NCBI RefSeq assembly: GCF_000376825.1
Contig: NZ_AQXW01000004.1
Coordinates: 620,001 to 684,000 of the forward strand
Source of the DNA: Demetria terragena DSM 11295
GTDB taxonomy: Bacteria > Actinomycetota > Actinomycetes > Actinomycetales > Dermatophilaceae
Direction: 5' to 3'
Length of the DNA stretch: 64,000 bases
Part shown: piece by piece, positions 47,781-56,060 of the stretch
How the letters are laid out: each line of letters starts with the position of its first letter
Numbering within the stretch: position 1 is the stretch's first letter
Notes under the pieces: generated by a model
Databases searched by the model: none
What the model saw: only the letters and a program-made list of their open reading frames with translations
Told to the model about the DNA's origin: nothing
Made by a program: the position numbers and the translations under genes

Positions 47781-47804
47781 CTTAGTCCAGGTCTTAGTCC
47801 AGGT
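47781..47804. repeat. 12-bp tandem duplication at sigA 3' end
   Basis: CTTAGTCCAGGT occurs twice in a row (47781-47792, 47793-47804). The inner copy contains the last codons and TAA stop of sigA; the outer copy lies beyond the stop. A third example here of a gene terminus copied into adjacent DNA. Confidence 0.92.
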
Positions 47805-49182
47805 AGTCGCGCAAAACCTGGGAGCGCGACGGGTGGCGCAACTTGCTCATCGTCTTGGACTCGATCTGGCGGATGCGCTCACGAGTGACTCCGTAGACCT
47901 TGCCGATTTCGTCTAAAGTCTTCGGCTGTCCGTCGGTCAATCCAAAGCGCATCGACACCACGCCCGCCTCGCGCTCGGACAGCGTGTCCAGCACCGAGTG
48001 CAGTTGCTCCTGAAGGAGGGTGAAGCTCACCGCATCGGCGGGCACCACGGCCTCAGAGTCTTCGATGAGATCGCCAAATTCCGAGTCGCCGTCTTCACCC
48101 AACGGGGTGTGCAGTGAGATCGGCTCGCGTCCGTATTTCTGGACCTCGACGACCTTCTCCGGCGTCATGTCCAACTCGGCGGCGAGTTCTTCCGGGGTGG
48201 GCTCACGGCCAAGGTCCTGCAGCATCTGCCGCTGGACACGGGCCAACTTGTTGATGACCTCAACCATGTGGACCGGGATACGGATGGTGCGCGCCTGGTC
48301 GGCCATCGCCCGGGTGATCGCCTGACGGATCCACCACGTGGCATAGGTCGAGAACTTGTAGCCCTTGGTGTAGTCGAACTTCTCGACCGCACGGATGAGA
48401 CCCAGGTTGCCCTCCTGGATCAGGTCAAGGAAGAGCATGCCGCGGCCGGTGTACCGCTTCGCCAGCGAAACGACCAGCCGCAGGTTGGCCTCAAGCAGGT
48501 GGTTCTTGGCCTTCTTGCCGTCCTGGGAGATCCACCACAACTCGCGCTTGAGTTTTTGGTCGACCTTCTCGCCCGAGTTGAGTTTTTCCTCAGCGAACAG
48601 ACCCGCCTCGATGCGCTTGGCCAGGTCAACTTCCTGCTCTGCGTTGAGCAGGGCGACCTTTCCGATCTGCTTGAGATAGTCCTTGACCGGGTCTGCCGTC
48701 GCACCGGCAGTGACGACCTGCTGAGCCGGAGCGTCAGTGTCGTCATCCTGGCGGATGACGAACCCGCCGCCTTCGGTCTCATCGCCTGAAGAGGTAACCG
48801 GGCCCTTCGTCTCTTCAACGTCGTCGGGCGCCGTCGGCTCCAGGGCGGCAGCCTTCTTGGCCGCCGCAGTCTTCTTCGCGACTTCCTTGCGGTTTCCGGC
48901 GGCGGCTTTCTCGCTGGCGGTGGCCTTGGCCGACGGCGCGGCCTTCTTCGCCGCAGTCTTTGAGGCGGCGGCCTTCTTGGTCGCTGGGGTCTTCTCGGCG
49001 GTCTTAGCGCTCGCCTTGGCCGACGGCGCGCTCGACGCCTTGGCTGCAGTCTTCTTGGCGGCGACCTTCTTGGTCGCGGTCTTCTTCGTCGCGGCCGCGG
49101 GAACGGCGCGCTCGGAGGAGGTCGACGAGCCGGTGCGTGTGCGGCCTTCAAACTCGTCTGACGGGTTCGACGCTGGTGTCAC
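47794..49182 (-). CDS. sigA: Principal RNA polymerase sigma factor (HrdB/SigA)
   Basis: 462 residues. Regions 1.2 to 4.2 are complete: [20 protein letters not shown], region 2 ([39 protein letters not shown]), region 3 and region 4.2 ([20 protein letters not shown], ending [10 protein letters not shown]). The first ~110 residues are Lys/Ala/Thr repeats (AAKK type) in place of a conserved region 1.1. GTG start, GGAAGG six bases before. A consensus TATAAT lies 153 bp upstream. Confidence 0.97.
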   Translation of the reverse strand: MTPASNPSDEFEGRTRTGSSTSSERAVPAAATKKTATKKVAAKKTAAKASSAPSAKASAKTAEKTPATKKAAASKTAAKKAAPSAKATASEKAAAGNRKEVAKKTAAAKKAAALEPTAPDDVEETKGPVTSSGDETEGGGFVIRQDDDTDAPAQQVVTAGATADPVKDYLKQIGKVALLNAEQEVDLAKRIEAGLFAEEKLNSGEKVDQKLKRELWWISQDGKKAKNHLLEANLRLVVSLAKRYTGRGMLFLDLIQEGNLGLIRAVEKFDYTKGYKFSTYATWWIRQAITRAMADQARTIRIPVHMVEVINKLARVQRQMLQDLGREPTPEELAAELDMTPEKVVEVQKYGREPISLHTPLGEDGDSEFGDLIEDSEAVVPADAVSFTLLQEQLHSVLDTLSEREAGVVSMRFGLTDGQPKTLDEIGKVYGVTRERIRQIESKTMSKLRHPSRSQVLRDYLD

Positions 49183-49334
49183 GAACTACCTTCCAGGGGC
49201 GGTCGGGCTGTGGTGCCGGTTGGGCAGGCACCACTGGTGAAGCCGTCGGCAGACGGCACCCGGGTCTTGTGGGGAGCAATGCGGGGCGGTGCTGATGACC
49301 GGTGATCGGCGGTCTCGGCGCGTGCTCTATGACC

Positions 49335-49340
49335 ATTATA
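49335..49340 (-). promoter_or_regulatory. Consensus -10 box of sigA promoter
   Basis: TATAAT on the minus strand in a very A+T-rich patch. TTGAAC lies 21 bp farther upstream, longer than the optimal 17. It predicts a ~145-base leader before the sigA start at 49182. The 231-bp gap 49183-49413 holds no gene. Confidence 0.6.
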
Positions 49341-49413
49341 AAACGACACCCCGACGTGCCTGTTCAACCGCCTCCCCTATGGGCTTGTTCCCGAGGCCGC
49401 TCGCCGCCTCGAC

Positions 49414-49785
49414 TTAACTCGCGGAAGCAGCCTTCACCGCAAGGACAGGGCACGCCGCGTCGAGCAGAATTCGCTGCGCGTTGGAGCCCAAAATCAGCTT
49501 GCCGACGGGCGTACGGCGACGCAGGCCGATCACGATCAGTTCGACGTCATCGGTCTCGGCTGCGGCCAAAATGTCTTCCGCAGGGTCGCGAGTGTGCTCA
49601 AGCTCGCGACGTTCGACGGACAGTCCGGATTTTTCGGCCTCATTCAGCACGCCCGTCAGTTCCGGTCCGCCGTTGCTGGAATCCAGTACGAGCAGCCGCG
49701 ACCCCGATCGGGTGGCTTCCTCAGTCGCGCGCGCCAGCGCAGCGCGACCTTCAGCAGTCGGGACAAATCCCACGAGCACGGTCAT
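49414..49785 (-). CDS. Universal stress protein
   Basis: 123-residue Usp-fold protein: MTVLVGFVPTAEGRAAL start, VELIVIGLRRRTPVGKLILG and SNAQRILLDAACPVLAVK end. The loop reads G-x2-(R/T)-x-VGKLILGSN, close to the ATP-binding Usp motif G-x2-G-x9-G-S but with the second Gly replaced, so nucleotide binding is uncertain. Lies between sigA and metX with no obvious functional link. Confidence 0.85.
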   Translation of the reverse strand: MTVLVGFVPTAEGRAALARATEEATRSGSRLLVLDSSNGGPELTGVLNEAEKSGLSVERRELEHTRDPAEDILAAAETDDVELIVIGLRRRTPVGKLILGSNAQRILLDAACPVLAVKAASAS

Positions 49786-49840
49786 TCTTGGCCTCCTGGT
49801 GCAGCACGGTGATGGTCATTGGCAACCGTCGAGGGTGACG

Positions 49841-51013
49841 CTACCCGACGCGTACGCCGACGCGGGGCTCCAGTCGCGCAAGCTGGGCAGCGAGAAGTTC
49901 CGAGACTTGATCGGTCTCAATGAGAAATCCGTCATGCCCACTTGGTGAGCTAATGACCGCTACCGGCTCGCGGTCTCGAGCCGTGGCCATAGTCCGGGAC
50001 AAGCTCAGCGGAAACAGTCGGTCACTATCAACCCCGGCGATCAGCAACTCGCCAGGAAAACGGCGTAGTACGGCGGCGATGCCACCGCGCCCTCGTCCGA
50101 TGTCGTGCGTCGCCATAGCCCTCGTCAACACGACATAGGTGCCAGCATCAAATCGGGCGGCCAGCTTGCCTGCGTGGTGATCTAGGTAGCCCTCAACGGC
50201 GAACCTTCCTCGTCGAAGTGGGTCCTCCCCCGGCTGTGGGCCCGGCCCAAAACGCTCTTCGAGCTCGTCGGCACAGCGATATGTGGTGTGCGCGATACGC
50301 CGAGCCAGACCAAGGCCACCGTCCGGGCTGCGGCCCGTTGCGTAGTAGTCGCCCTGGAGGTAATCGGGGTCCAGTTCAATGGCCAAGGTCTGCGCCCGTC
50401 CCCACGCAATCTGATCTGCGGTGGCTGTCGCGCAACTGGCAATGACGGCTGCGCCTCGCGTCCGGTCGGGAAAGGTGGCAGCCCACTCCGCGGCTCGCAT
50501 ACCGCCCATGGATCCGCCGACCACGAGAGCCCAGGCGTCGATGTTGAGCAGGTCAGCAACCCGCGCCTCGGCGTGAACCTGATCGCGGATGGTCACCTGC
50601 GGAAATCGTGATCCCCAGGGCTTGCCGTCGGGAGCGATGGTGGATGGTCCGGTGGTGCCGCGACAACCGCCGAGAACATTGGTAGCAACCACACACCAGC
50701 GATCTGTATCGATCGCCGCGTCGGGCCCCACGACCCCCGGCCACCATCCTGGCGTCGGCTGCCCTGGGCCAGCCGCACCCGAGACGTGGGCGTCTCCGGT
50801 CAAGGCGTGCTCGATCAAGATGGCGTTGCTGCGATCGGGCGCCAGCGTGCCCCAAATCTGCACAGCGACGACGACATCGGGCAGCACGCTGCCGTCCTCG
50901 AGGGGCAGGTCGCCGATGGCCAGGCCAAATGCGTGCGGATTCGCTTCGGGACCGAGGGGCACAGTGGCCACCGCGCAGCGCACACCCGCGACGGTGGTCA
51001 GTGGGTCTTGCAT
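49841..51013 (-). CDS. metX: Homoserine O-acetyltransferase MetX
   Basis: 390-residue alpha/beta hydrolase. Nucleophile Ser168 in GGSMGGMRAAEW, Asp in GVDSDRLFPL and His in SGHDGFL; EHALTGDAHV and TNVLGGCRGTTGPST are MetX motifs. Acetylates homoserine from acetyl-CoA, feeding MetY at 63.2 kb for direct sulfhydrylation to homocysteine. Controlled by the SAM riboswitch upstream. Succinyl-CoA use cannot be excluded from sequence alone. Confidence 0.95.
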   Translation of the reverse strand: MQDPLTTVAGVRCAVATVPLGPEANPHAFGLAIGDLPLEDGSVLPDVVVAVQIWGTLAPDRSNAILIEHALTGDAHVSGAAGPGQPTPGWWPGVVGPDAAIDTDRWCVVATNVLGGCRGTTGPSTIAPDGKPWGSRFPQVTIRDQVHAEARVADLLNIDAWALVVGGSMGGMRAAEWAATFPDRTRGAAVIASCATATADQIAWGRAQTLAIELDPDYLQGDYYATGRSPDGGLGLARRIAHTTYRCADELEERFGPGPQPGEDPLRRGRFAVEGYLDHHAGKLAARFDAGTYVVLTRAMATHDIGRGRGGIAAVLRRFPGELLIAGVDSDRLFPLSLSRTMATARDREPVAVISSPSGHDGFLIETDQVSELLAAQLARLEPRVGVRVG

Positions 51014-51037
51014 GTCATCGCCTCGCTCCCAGGTTTT

Positions 51038-51053
51038 GGGGCGCTAGCGCCCC
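51038..51053. promoter_or_regulatory. Perfect 16-bp palindrome between riboswitch and metX
   Basis: GGGGCGCTAGCGCCCC on both strands, 25-40 bases before the metX start. With the GTCGATA-GCGA-TATCGAC hairpin just upstream (51057-51076 area) it may form the expression platform that masks the ribosome site GGAG/GAGG. No U-run, so translational control is more likely than termination. Confidence 0.5.
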
Positions 51054-51071
51054 GCGCTTGTCGATATCGCT

Positions 51072-51162
51072 ATCGACCCTGTCCTCACCCGGGGCACCCC
51101 ACCGCGGTGGAGGGTTGCCGCTCAGCGAGCCGGGGCTTGGCGCTGAGACTCTTGACGGGTCC
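51072..51162 (-). promoter_or_regulatory. SAM riboswitch (SAM-IV or SAM-I/IV variant class) upstream of metX
   Basis: Minus-strand sequence shows the class pattern GTCAAGAGTCTCAGCGCC, AAGCCCCGGCTCGCTGAG, CGGCAACCCTCC, ACCGCGGTGGGGTGCCC and GGGTGAGGACAGGG in order. These match the P2 stem, the SAM core, the P3/P4 stems and closing P1 of actinobacterial SAM-IV riboswitches. It predicts repression of metX when SAM is plentiful. Confidence 0.85.
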
Positions 51163-51199
51163 AACGATAGCAGTCCGGCGAGACTCCTCAGGAGTGGAT

Positions 51200-52270
51200 T
51201 CACGGTGTGAGAACGGGATGCCCAGTCCCATCGCTTGGCCGGATTCCGTGCTGGATGAGCTGCATCAGCAACCGAGCCAAGGCATAGTCCGGATCGGCGT
51301 CGAGGGCACGCTCGAGAGCAATCGTCGCTAACGCTCCCCCACCGTGCTGCCAGCACCAATAGGCAAGAACGCACGCGGGCGCCGCCACGAGTTCAGTGGG
51401 AGCGCACGTCACCAACGCCCGCAGACGATCCTGTGCGTCGACCACCGCGCCCGGGTCGCTGATGGCGAACCCGGGTTGATGTCCATGCTCTCGCAAGGCT
51501 GCGTCCAACTCTGGACACAAGCCGAGATCGCCAAGGTGATCTGGCACCAACCACCCCAGAAGGTGGTCGCGGACCTGGCGATCTTGGATGCCCTCCAGCA
51601 TCTCGCGGAGCACCCAGACAGGAAGGTCGGTCACGGCCGCGGCGTCCTCCCGGAGGTCCAGGACATGACCCAGCGCTCGCGCATACCGGTCGGGATTGAG
51701 CGGCGGGTGCTGCGCGGCACCTACGGCTTCGACGACATCAGTGCGCGGTCGTAGGGACGCCACGAGCTGCTCCCGGTCACGCGCTGGCGCGCGCCCTTCG
51801 AAGACACGGTCGGCAAGGGCGGGGATCAGAGTCCGGTCCGGCACCTCTGACCAACCCTGCGGGCAGGTCGAGCCGCATCGGCAACTGGCCACACTCCAAC
51901 GCGCTGGCGAATCCCCCTCGTCGGGGCTGACCAGGACCAGATGGCGCAGGGGAACGCCTTGCTCACGCAGGCGCGCGGTCACCTCCCGGGCGAGAGAGCG
52001 TCCGGCGCCGGCCGTTCCGAACCTGATCAGTTCGCACCAGTCCGGGTCCGCCCGTCCGATCTGCTCAGCGAGCATGGCTGACACATCGGTCCACGAACCC
52101 GGATCAAGACCACCATCGCCATAACTGGACAGGAAGAGCCCGGCGGGGCCACAGCCCACCAGGATCAGAGAGTCGCTGGGGTGAAAGCCCAGAAGATCCG
52201 GCGTGATGGCGACCAACTCGCCGAGGCCGTGCAAGGTGTGATGCCGCGTCTGAGCGGGGGTGGAAGTCAT
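51200..52270 (-). CDS. DUF4192 domain protein
   Basis: 356 residues. The DUF4192 signature LVAITPDLLGFHPSDSLILV starts the protein; the C-terminal CVLAYWCWQHGGGALATIAL with ALDADPDYALARLLMQLI is the other family block. An internal Cys-rich stretch (CRCGSTC) is notable. Widespread in actinobacteria, function unknown. ATG at 52270 is the family start; the frame is open to 52444 without conserved residues. Confidence 0.88.
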   Translation of the reverse strand: MTSTPAQTRHHTLHGLGELVAITPDLLGFHPSDSLILVGCGPAGLFLSSYGDGGLDPGSWTDVSAMLAEQIGRADPDWCELIRFGTAGAGRSLAREVTARLREQGVPLRHLVLVSPDEGDSPARWSVASCRCGSTCPQGWSEVPDRTLIPALADRVFEGRAPARDREQLVASLRPRTDVVEAVGAAQHPPLNPDRYARALGHVLDLREDAAAVTDLPVWVLREMLEGIQDRQVRDHLLGWLVPDHLGDLGLCPELDAALREHGHQPGFAISDPGAVVDAQDRLRALVTCAPTELVAAPACVLAYWCWQHGGGALATIALERALDADPDYALARLLMQLIQHGIRPSDGTGHPVLTP

Positions 52271-52321
52271 GACGACGACCTTGGCGCCGCGGAGGGCATG
52301 CTGTCCCTCATCACGTCGGGG

Positions 52322-52371
52322 CTGTGGACAGCCTCGTCCGTCGGCCCGTTGCTGTCCACGCCTGTGGACAG
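52322..52371. promoter_or_regulatory. Cluster of three DnaA-box-like sites, two forming a hairpin
   Basis: TGTGGACAG (reverse of CTGTCCACA, 8/9 to the box TTGTCCACA) occurs at 52323-52331 and 52363-52371, and CTGTCCACG at 52352-52360 (7/9). The last two pair as an 8-bp stem with loop GCCT. Located in the 125-bp gap after the DUF1232 gene, so a terminator is the alternative reading. Confidence 0.4.
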
Positions 52372-52395
52372 ACCGAGCTGGTGGGTAGGTCCGGC

Positions 52396-52761
52396 TCAGC
52401 GCACCCGTTGGCCCTTGATGGTGCCCTTGCCGCGGCGCTCCCATTCCAGGAACGCATCGGTGTCGCTGACAAGTGCTGAGGCGAACCAGGCCAACACGAC
52501 GGCGTCATCCACGAGCCCCACCACGGAAAGCAACGCCTCAGGCAGCAAGTCCACCGGTGACACGACGTAAGCCGCCGCCGCGGCAAGTGCGGCCACGCGC
52601 AACGGCGAGACGCCGTCGTACTCGCCGGACACGGAGGCCTTCACCATGCGGGGGACGGCCGACATTCGCATTCCCAGGCTCGGCGCGCCAGGCTGGCTCG
52701 CGCGGCGTACGGCCTCGGAGAGTTGCCGCACAGCCGACCACTGCATCTGACGTGGTGCCAT
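52396..52761 (-). CDS. DUF1232 (YkvA-like) membrane protein
   Basis: 121 residues. The DUF1232 core AAAYVVSPVDLLPEALLSVV then GLVDDAVVLAWFASAL is clear, flanked by a basic N-terminus and a Lys/Arg-rich C-terminus. Small membrane-associated protein of unknown role. Follows the EcsC-like gene by 11 bases, so probably co-transcribed. Confidence 0.9.
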   Translation of the reverse strand: MAPRQMQWSAVRQLSEAVRRASQPGAPSLGMRMSAVPRMVKASVSGEYDGVSPLRVAALAAAAAYVVSPVDLLPEALLSVVGLVDDAVVLAWFASALVSDTDAFLEWERRGKGTIKGQRVR

Positions 52762-52772
52762 AGCGATTGCTC

Positions 52773-53474
52773 CTAGGAAGTGATCGAGCGACGGGGCGTT
52801 AACTCGTCGCGGGCGTTGGAGGCGATCCGGTTGAGCAGGAAAAGGTCCACACCGGCGCCGATGAATCCGCCCGCTAGGGGAATGGATTTGCCCAGGCGCG
52901 CCAGCACCTGCCCGCCGAGACGGCTGGCGAGTCTGAAACCCACGGCCTTGTTAAGAATCATGAGCGCTGCCGGTGGCAGCTTTCGAGTGGCGACACCGGT
53001 GATACCACCGGTCGCGGTTAACCCGGCCTTTTTCATGACTTCCCCGGCGTCGGTGCCAATCAACGTCAGCAGAACTGCGGAACGCACCTCACGCTGGTCG
53101 ATGTCGTAGCCGCGGATCGCCGCGATCGCGGCGGTCATGCGAGTGGACAGCAGGTAGAACCCCATGACATTGGCGGGCACCGCCACCGGCATCGTCACCA
53201 GTCCCCCTACCCCGGTGACGAACCCGGCACTTGCCGCGAGTTTGCGATGGGTCGCGATGACGGCGTCCACGGCCCGCTCCGGGTCCCCACCGTTGTCTTG
53301 CAGTGCCGAGCGGGCAATCTCGTGAGCCGAGTCGAATCGAGACTTGCCGTCGAAGCCGGTCTGGAGCAGGCGCTCGACGAGCGAATTGGCGAACGTATCC
53401 ATCGTCCCCCCGTCACCAGGCTGGGGCTGCTTTTCCGAGGAGCGCTTCGCGCCGATACCGAACATGCTGGACAT
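52773..53474 (-). CDS. EcsC-family protein
   Basis: About 233 residues. The EcsC pattern is seen in [60 protein letters not shown] and the glycine-rich C-terminal [20 protein letters not shown]. Function of the family is unknown; members associate with membranes. ATG at 53474, 53465 or 53402 are possible; the first suits a promoter overlapping that of the divergent sulfurtransferase. Confidence 0.82.
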   Translation of the reverse strand: MSSMFGIGAKRSSEKQPQPGDGGTMDTFANSLVERLLQTGFDGKSRFDSAHEIARSALQDNGGDPERAVDAVIATHRKLAASAGFVTGVGGLVTMPVAVPANVMGFYLLSTRMTAAIAAIRGYDIDQREVRSAVLLTLIGTDAGEVMKKAGLTATGGITGVATRKLPPAALMILNKAVGFRLASRLGGQVLARLGKSIPLAGGFIGAGVDLFLLNRIASNARDELTPRRSITS

Positions 53475-53486
53475 TCTGCCAGCGCG

Positions 53487-53492
53487 TACCGT
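53487..53492 (+). promoter_or_regulatory. -10 box for leaderless sulfurtransferase mRNA
   Basis: TACCGT ends seven bases before the ATG at 53500, and no Shine-Dalgarno sequence precedes it. The reverse strand reads ACGGTA here, giving TACGGT slightly upstream for the divergent EcsC gene, so the two promoters overlap. Confidence 0.5.
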
Positions 53493-53499
53493 AATCACC

Positions 53500-54399
53500 A
53501 TGCCCGCACCTCGTGACGAGAACGCCGCCTTCACCGCCTATGCGCACCCTGAACGGCTTGTCAGCACCTCCTGGTTGGCCGACCAACTCGCGGCCGGAAC
53601 ACCCGACTTGGTGGTTCTGGAATCCGACGAAGACGTGCTGTTGTACGACAGTGGCCACATCCCCGGCTCCTTCAAACTGGACTGGCACACTGATCTGAAC
53701 GATCCGGTCGTGCGCGATTACGTCAGTGGCGAGCGATTTGCCCAGGTCATGGCAGAGCGCGGTATCAGCCGCGACACCACGGTCGTGATCTACGGCGACA
53801 AGTCCAACTGGTGGGCCGCGTACGCCCTGTGGGTCATGTCGTTGTTCGGCCACGAGGACATCCGCTTGCTCGACGGCGGCCGCGCCGCCTGGGTCGCCGA
53901 GGACCGCCCACTCACCCGCGACAAGTCGGCGGCCAAGCATGCCGATTACCCCGTCATTGAGCGCGATGACTCGCAGATTCGGGCCATGCGTGCGGACGTC
54001 CTCAACCACCTTGGCGGGCCGTTGGTTGATGTGCGCTCGCCCGGTGAATTCAGTGGCCAGTTGCTGCATATGCCGGACTACCCCCAAGAAGGCTCTCTCC
54101 GCGGCGGTCACATTCCCGGTGCGCGCTCAGTGCCTTGGGCTCGCGCGGCCGCCGAGGACGGCCGATTCAAGCCTCGAGATGAACTCGCCGCGATCTATCT
54201 GTCCGAACAGGGCCTGGATCCCACCGAACCAACCGTCGCGTACTGCCGCATTGGCGAGCGCTCCTCGCACACCTGGTTTGTCCTGACCCACCTGCTCGGC
54301 TTCGACCAGGTGCGCAATTACGACGGGTCATGGACCGAGTGGGGCAATGCTGTCGGCCTTCCGGTTGAGCAAGGCGCGCCCGGCGAGCCCGCTCGATGA
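53500..54399 (+). CDS. Tandem-rhodanese sulfurtransferase
   Basis: 299 residues, two rhodanese domains. The N-terminal one (~20-135) lacks the cysteine ([10 protein letters not shown]); the C-terminal one (~160-290) has the persulfide Cys249 in [13 protein letters not shown]. Known relatives move sulfur from thiosulfate or 3-mercaptopyruvate. ATG at 53500 fits the leaderless promoter. Overlaps the SufE gene by four bases, pointing to persulfide transfer between the two products. Confidence 0.95.
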   Translation: MPAPRDENAAFTAYAHPERLVSTSWLADQLAAGTPDLVVLESDEDVLLYDSGHIPGSFKLDWHTDLNDPVVRDYVSGERFAQVMAERGISRDTTVVIYGDKSNWWAAYALWVMSLFGHEDIRLLDGGRAAWVAEDRPLTRDKSAAKHADYPVIERDDSQIRAMRADVLNHLGGPLVDVRSPGEFSGQLLHMPDYPQEGSLRGGHIPGARSVPWARAAAEDGRFKPRDELAAIYLSEQGLDPTEPTVAYCRIGERSSHTWFVLTHLLGFDQVRNYDGSWTEWGNAVGLPVEQGAPGEPAR

Positions 54400-54860
54400 G
54401 CGACCTCCCGGCGCCGCTCGCCGAAGTCATCGACGATTTTCAGGCGCTCTCTGAGCCAGACCGGCTGCAACTTCTGCTGGAGATGAGCGACGAGTTGCCG
54501 GACTTGCCGCCCCGTTTCGACGACGTCGAGATGGAACAGGTTCACGAATGCCAATCGCCGCTCTTCCTGGCCGCCGAGTTAGAGCGTGATCCTTCAGGGG
54601 ATGAGGTCGTGCGCCTCTTCTTCAAGGCACCGCGCGAAGCCCCGACAACCCGCGGCTTCGCAGGCATTTTGCATGCCGGTCTCGACGGGCAGAGCGCGAC
54701 CGCGGTGCTCGCCGTGCCGGACGATGTCCCCTTCCGGATCGGGCTCTCGCAGGCGGTCTCACCATTGCGGATGCGCGGCATGGTCGCCATGCTGGCTCGC
54801 ATCAAACGTCAGATTCGCGACATGTCTCCCGGGAGCGTTAACGCGCCCCGCCCGACCTAG
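54396..54860 (+). CDS. SufE-family sulfur acceptor
   Basis: 154 residues. Active-site Cys52 in [34 protein letters not shown] and [17 protein letters not shown] follow as in SufE. It normally accepts sulfane sulfur from a cysteine desulfurase; here the coupled gene is a rhodanese, a frequent actinobacterial pairing. No suf operon is in the window. Confidence 0.95.
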   Translation: MSDLPAPLAEVIDDFQALSEPDRLQLLLEMSDELPDLPPRFDDVEMEQVHECQSPLFLAAELERDPSGDEVVRLFFKAPREAPTTRGFAGILHAGLDGQSATAVLAVPDDVPFRIGLSQAVSPLRMRGMVAMLARIKRQIRDMSPGSVNAPRPT

Positions 54861-54874
54861 GTAAGGTTTCGCGT

Positions 54875-56002
54875 ATGTCCAAGTCTTCGAAGGCCCCTCT
54901 GGGGATTGGCGCCGCACTGGCGTTGCTGGGTCTCATCCTGCTCATCGTCGGGCTCTTCGCCGGTGGCGGACCCACGCTGAGTAAGTTCCAAAGCGGTGGA
55001 ACCGTCACCGCTGAGGATGGTGGCTTCTCGCTCTACAGCACTGATCAAGGTGCGCGTAGCGCGGCCGTATGCACCGCCTCCAAGGACGGCGAGGATTCCG
55101 CCCTCGGGCGCCCGTCCGAGGACTTCAAGGTCTCCTCGGACGGCTCCGACTACTACGAGGTCGCGCGCGGCGGTGACCTCGCGGCAGGCAGTTACACGGT
55201 GAACTGCACGGGCAGCGACGCCGAACTTGCGGTCGGACCGAGCGCCGACGACCTCGGCGGCAGCGTGCTGAAACTGGTCGGCTTCATCCTCGGTCCTATC
55301 TTGCTTCTGGTCGGTATCGGCATCGTGCTCTTCAGCCTCTCGAAGGCCAAGAAGGCACAACCTGCCGGGGCCGTCGCTGCCGGTGGCGCTGATCAGGGCT
55401 ACGGGTACGACCAGGGTGGCTACGGCCAGCAGAGCTACGGCTACGGCCAGGACCAAAGCAGCTACGGCCAGCAGCAGAGTTACGGCCAAGACCAGGGTGG
55501 CTACGGCCAGCAGAGTTACGGCCAAGACCAGGGCTACGGCCAACAGCAGGGGTACGGCTACGGCCAAGACCAGCAGGGCTACGGGCAGCAGCAGAGTTAC
55601 GGCCAAGACCAGGGCTACGGCCAACAGCAGGGGTACGGCTACGGTCAAGACCAACAGGGCTACGGCCAACAGGGCTACGGTCAACAGGGCTACGGCCAGC
55701 AGCAGAGTTACGGTCAAGACCAGCAGGGCTACGGTCAACAGCCCCAGGCTCAGGACTCTTCGCAGCAGCCAGCGCCATCGTGGGGTGCACCGCAGCAGGA
55801 CGCACAGGCTCAGCCCGCCAGCCAACAGCAGCCTCCCGGCCAGCAGCCTCCGGCTGATGAGCACGAGGCGCCGACCCAGGCCATGCACCGCATCGAGGGC
55901 GACGACGTCCACGACCAGGCCACCCGAGCGACTCCAGCCGTCCCCGAAGACGGCCAGGACAGCGACGGAAGTTCCTGGCAGCGTCCGCCAGGGCAAAACT
56001 GA
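54875..56002 (+). CDS. Two-pass membrane protein with SYGQ/GYGQ low-complexity tail
   Basis: 375 residues, no recognised family. Helix 1 at ~8-29 ([15 protein letters not shown]), an extracytoplasmic domain ~30-128 with two cysteines (66 and 111) that could form a disulfide, helix 2 at ~131-154 ([19 protein letters not shown]). Residues ~173-290 consist of Gly, Tyr, Gln, Ser and Asp arranged as about 17 YGQ motifs (SYGQ, GYGQ, GYGYGQ). A Gln/Pro-rich and then acidic tail ends the protein. Topology places the tail in the cytoplasm. Composition resembles the FUS/TAF15 prion-like domain. AGGTAAGG precedes the ATG. Confidence 0.85.
   Translation: MSKSSKAPLGIGAALALLGLILLIVGLFAGGGPTLSKFQSGGTVTAEDGGFSLYSTDQGARSAAVCTASKDGEDSALGRPSEDFKVSSDGSDYYEVARGGDLAAGSYTVNCTGSDAELAVGPSADDLGGSVLKLVGFILGPILLLVGIGIVLFSLSKAKKAQPAGAVAAGGADQGYGYDQGGYGQQSYGYGQDQSSYGQQQSYGQDQGGYGQQSYGQDQGYGQQQGYGYGQDQQGYGQQQSYGQDQGYGQQQGYGYGQDQQGYGQQGYGQQGYGQQQSYGQDQQGYGQQPQAQDSSQQPAPSWGAPQQDAQAQPASQQQPPGQQPPADEHEAPTQAMHRIEGDDVHDQATRATPAVPEDGQDSDGSSWQRPPGQN
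55514..55675 (+). repeat. 81-bp tandem duplication inside the YGQ-rich region
   Basis: Positions 55514-55594 and 55595-55675 are near-identical 81-bp (27-codon) units that begin at AGTTACGGCCAAGACCAGGG. A few third-position changes (GGC/GGT, CAG/CAA) separate the copies. Shorter 9-27-bp repeats surround them. This is how the tail has grown. Confidence 0.85.
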
Positions 56003-56060
56003 ACGAGCACGTACCGCGAGCCCCGCACCGGCAGGATCCGGTGCGGGGCTCGCTGCTCGT
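56003..56060. terminator. Long hairpin after the YGQ gene, overlapping the polymerase start
   Basis: A perfect 16-bp stem GCGAGCCCCGCACCGG (56016-56031) / CCGGTGCGGGGCTCGC (56038-56053) with a 6-base loop, extended by outer 7-bp arms ACGAGCA (56003) and TGCTCGT (56054). It begins one base after the YGQ gene stop. The only upstream start codon of the next gene, GTG 56041, lies inside the right arm. Confidence 0.75.

Noticed and set aside
47813-51039. 15-bp match between the sigA end and the metX leader (CGCTCCCAGGTTTTG)
   Set aside because: At 15 bases a few such matches are expected by chance in 64 kb; unlike the 28- and 33-bp repeats it has no structural context.
52322-52371. Chromosomal origin
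   Set aside because: Only three degenerate DnaA boxes, no A+T-rich unwinding region and no dnaA, dnaN or rpmH nearby.
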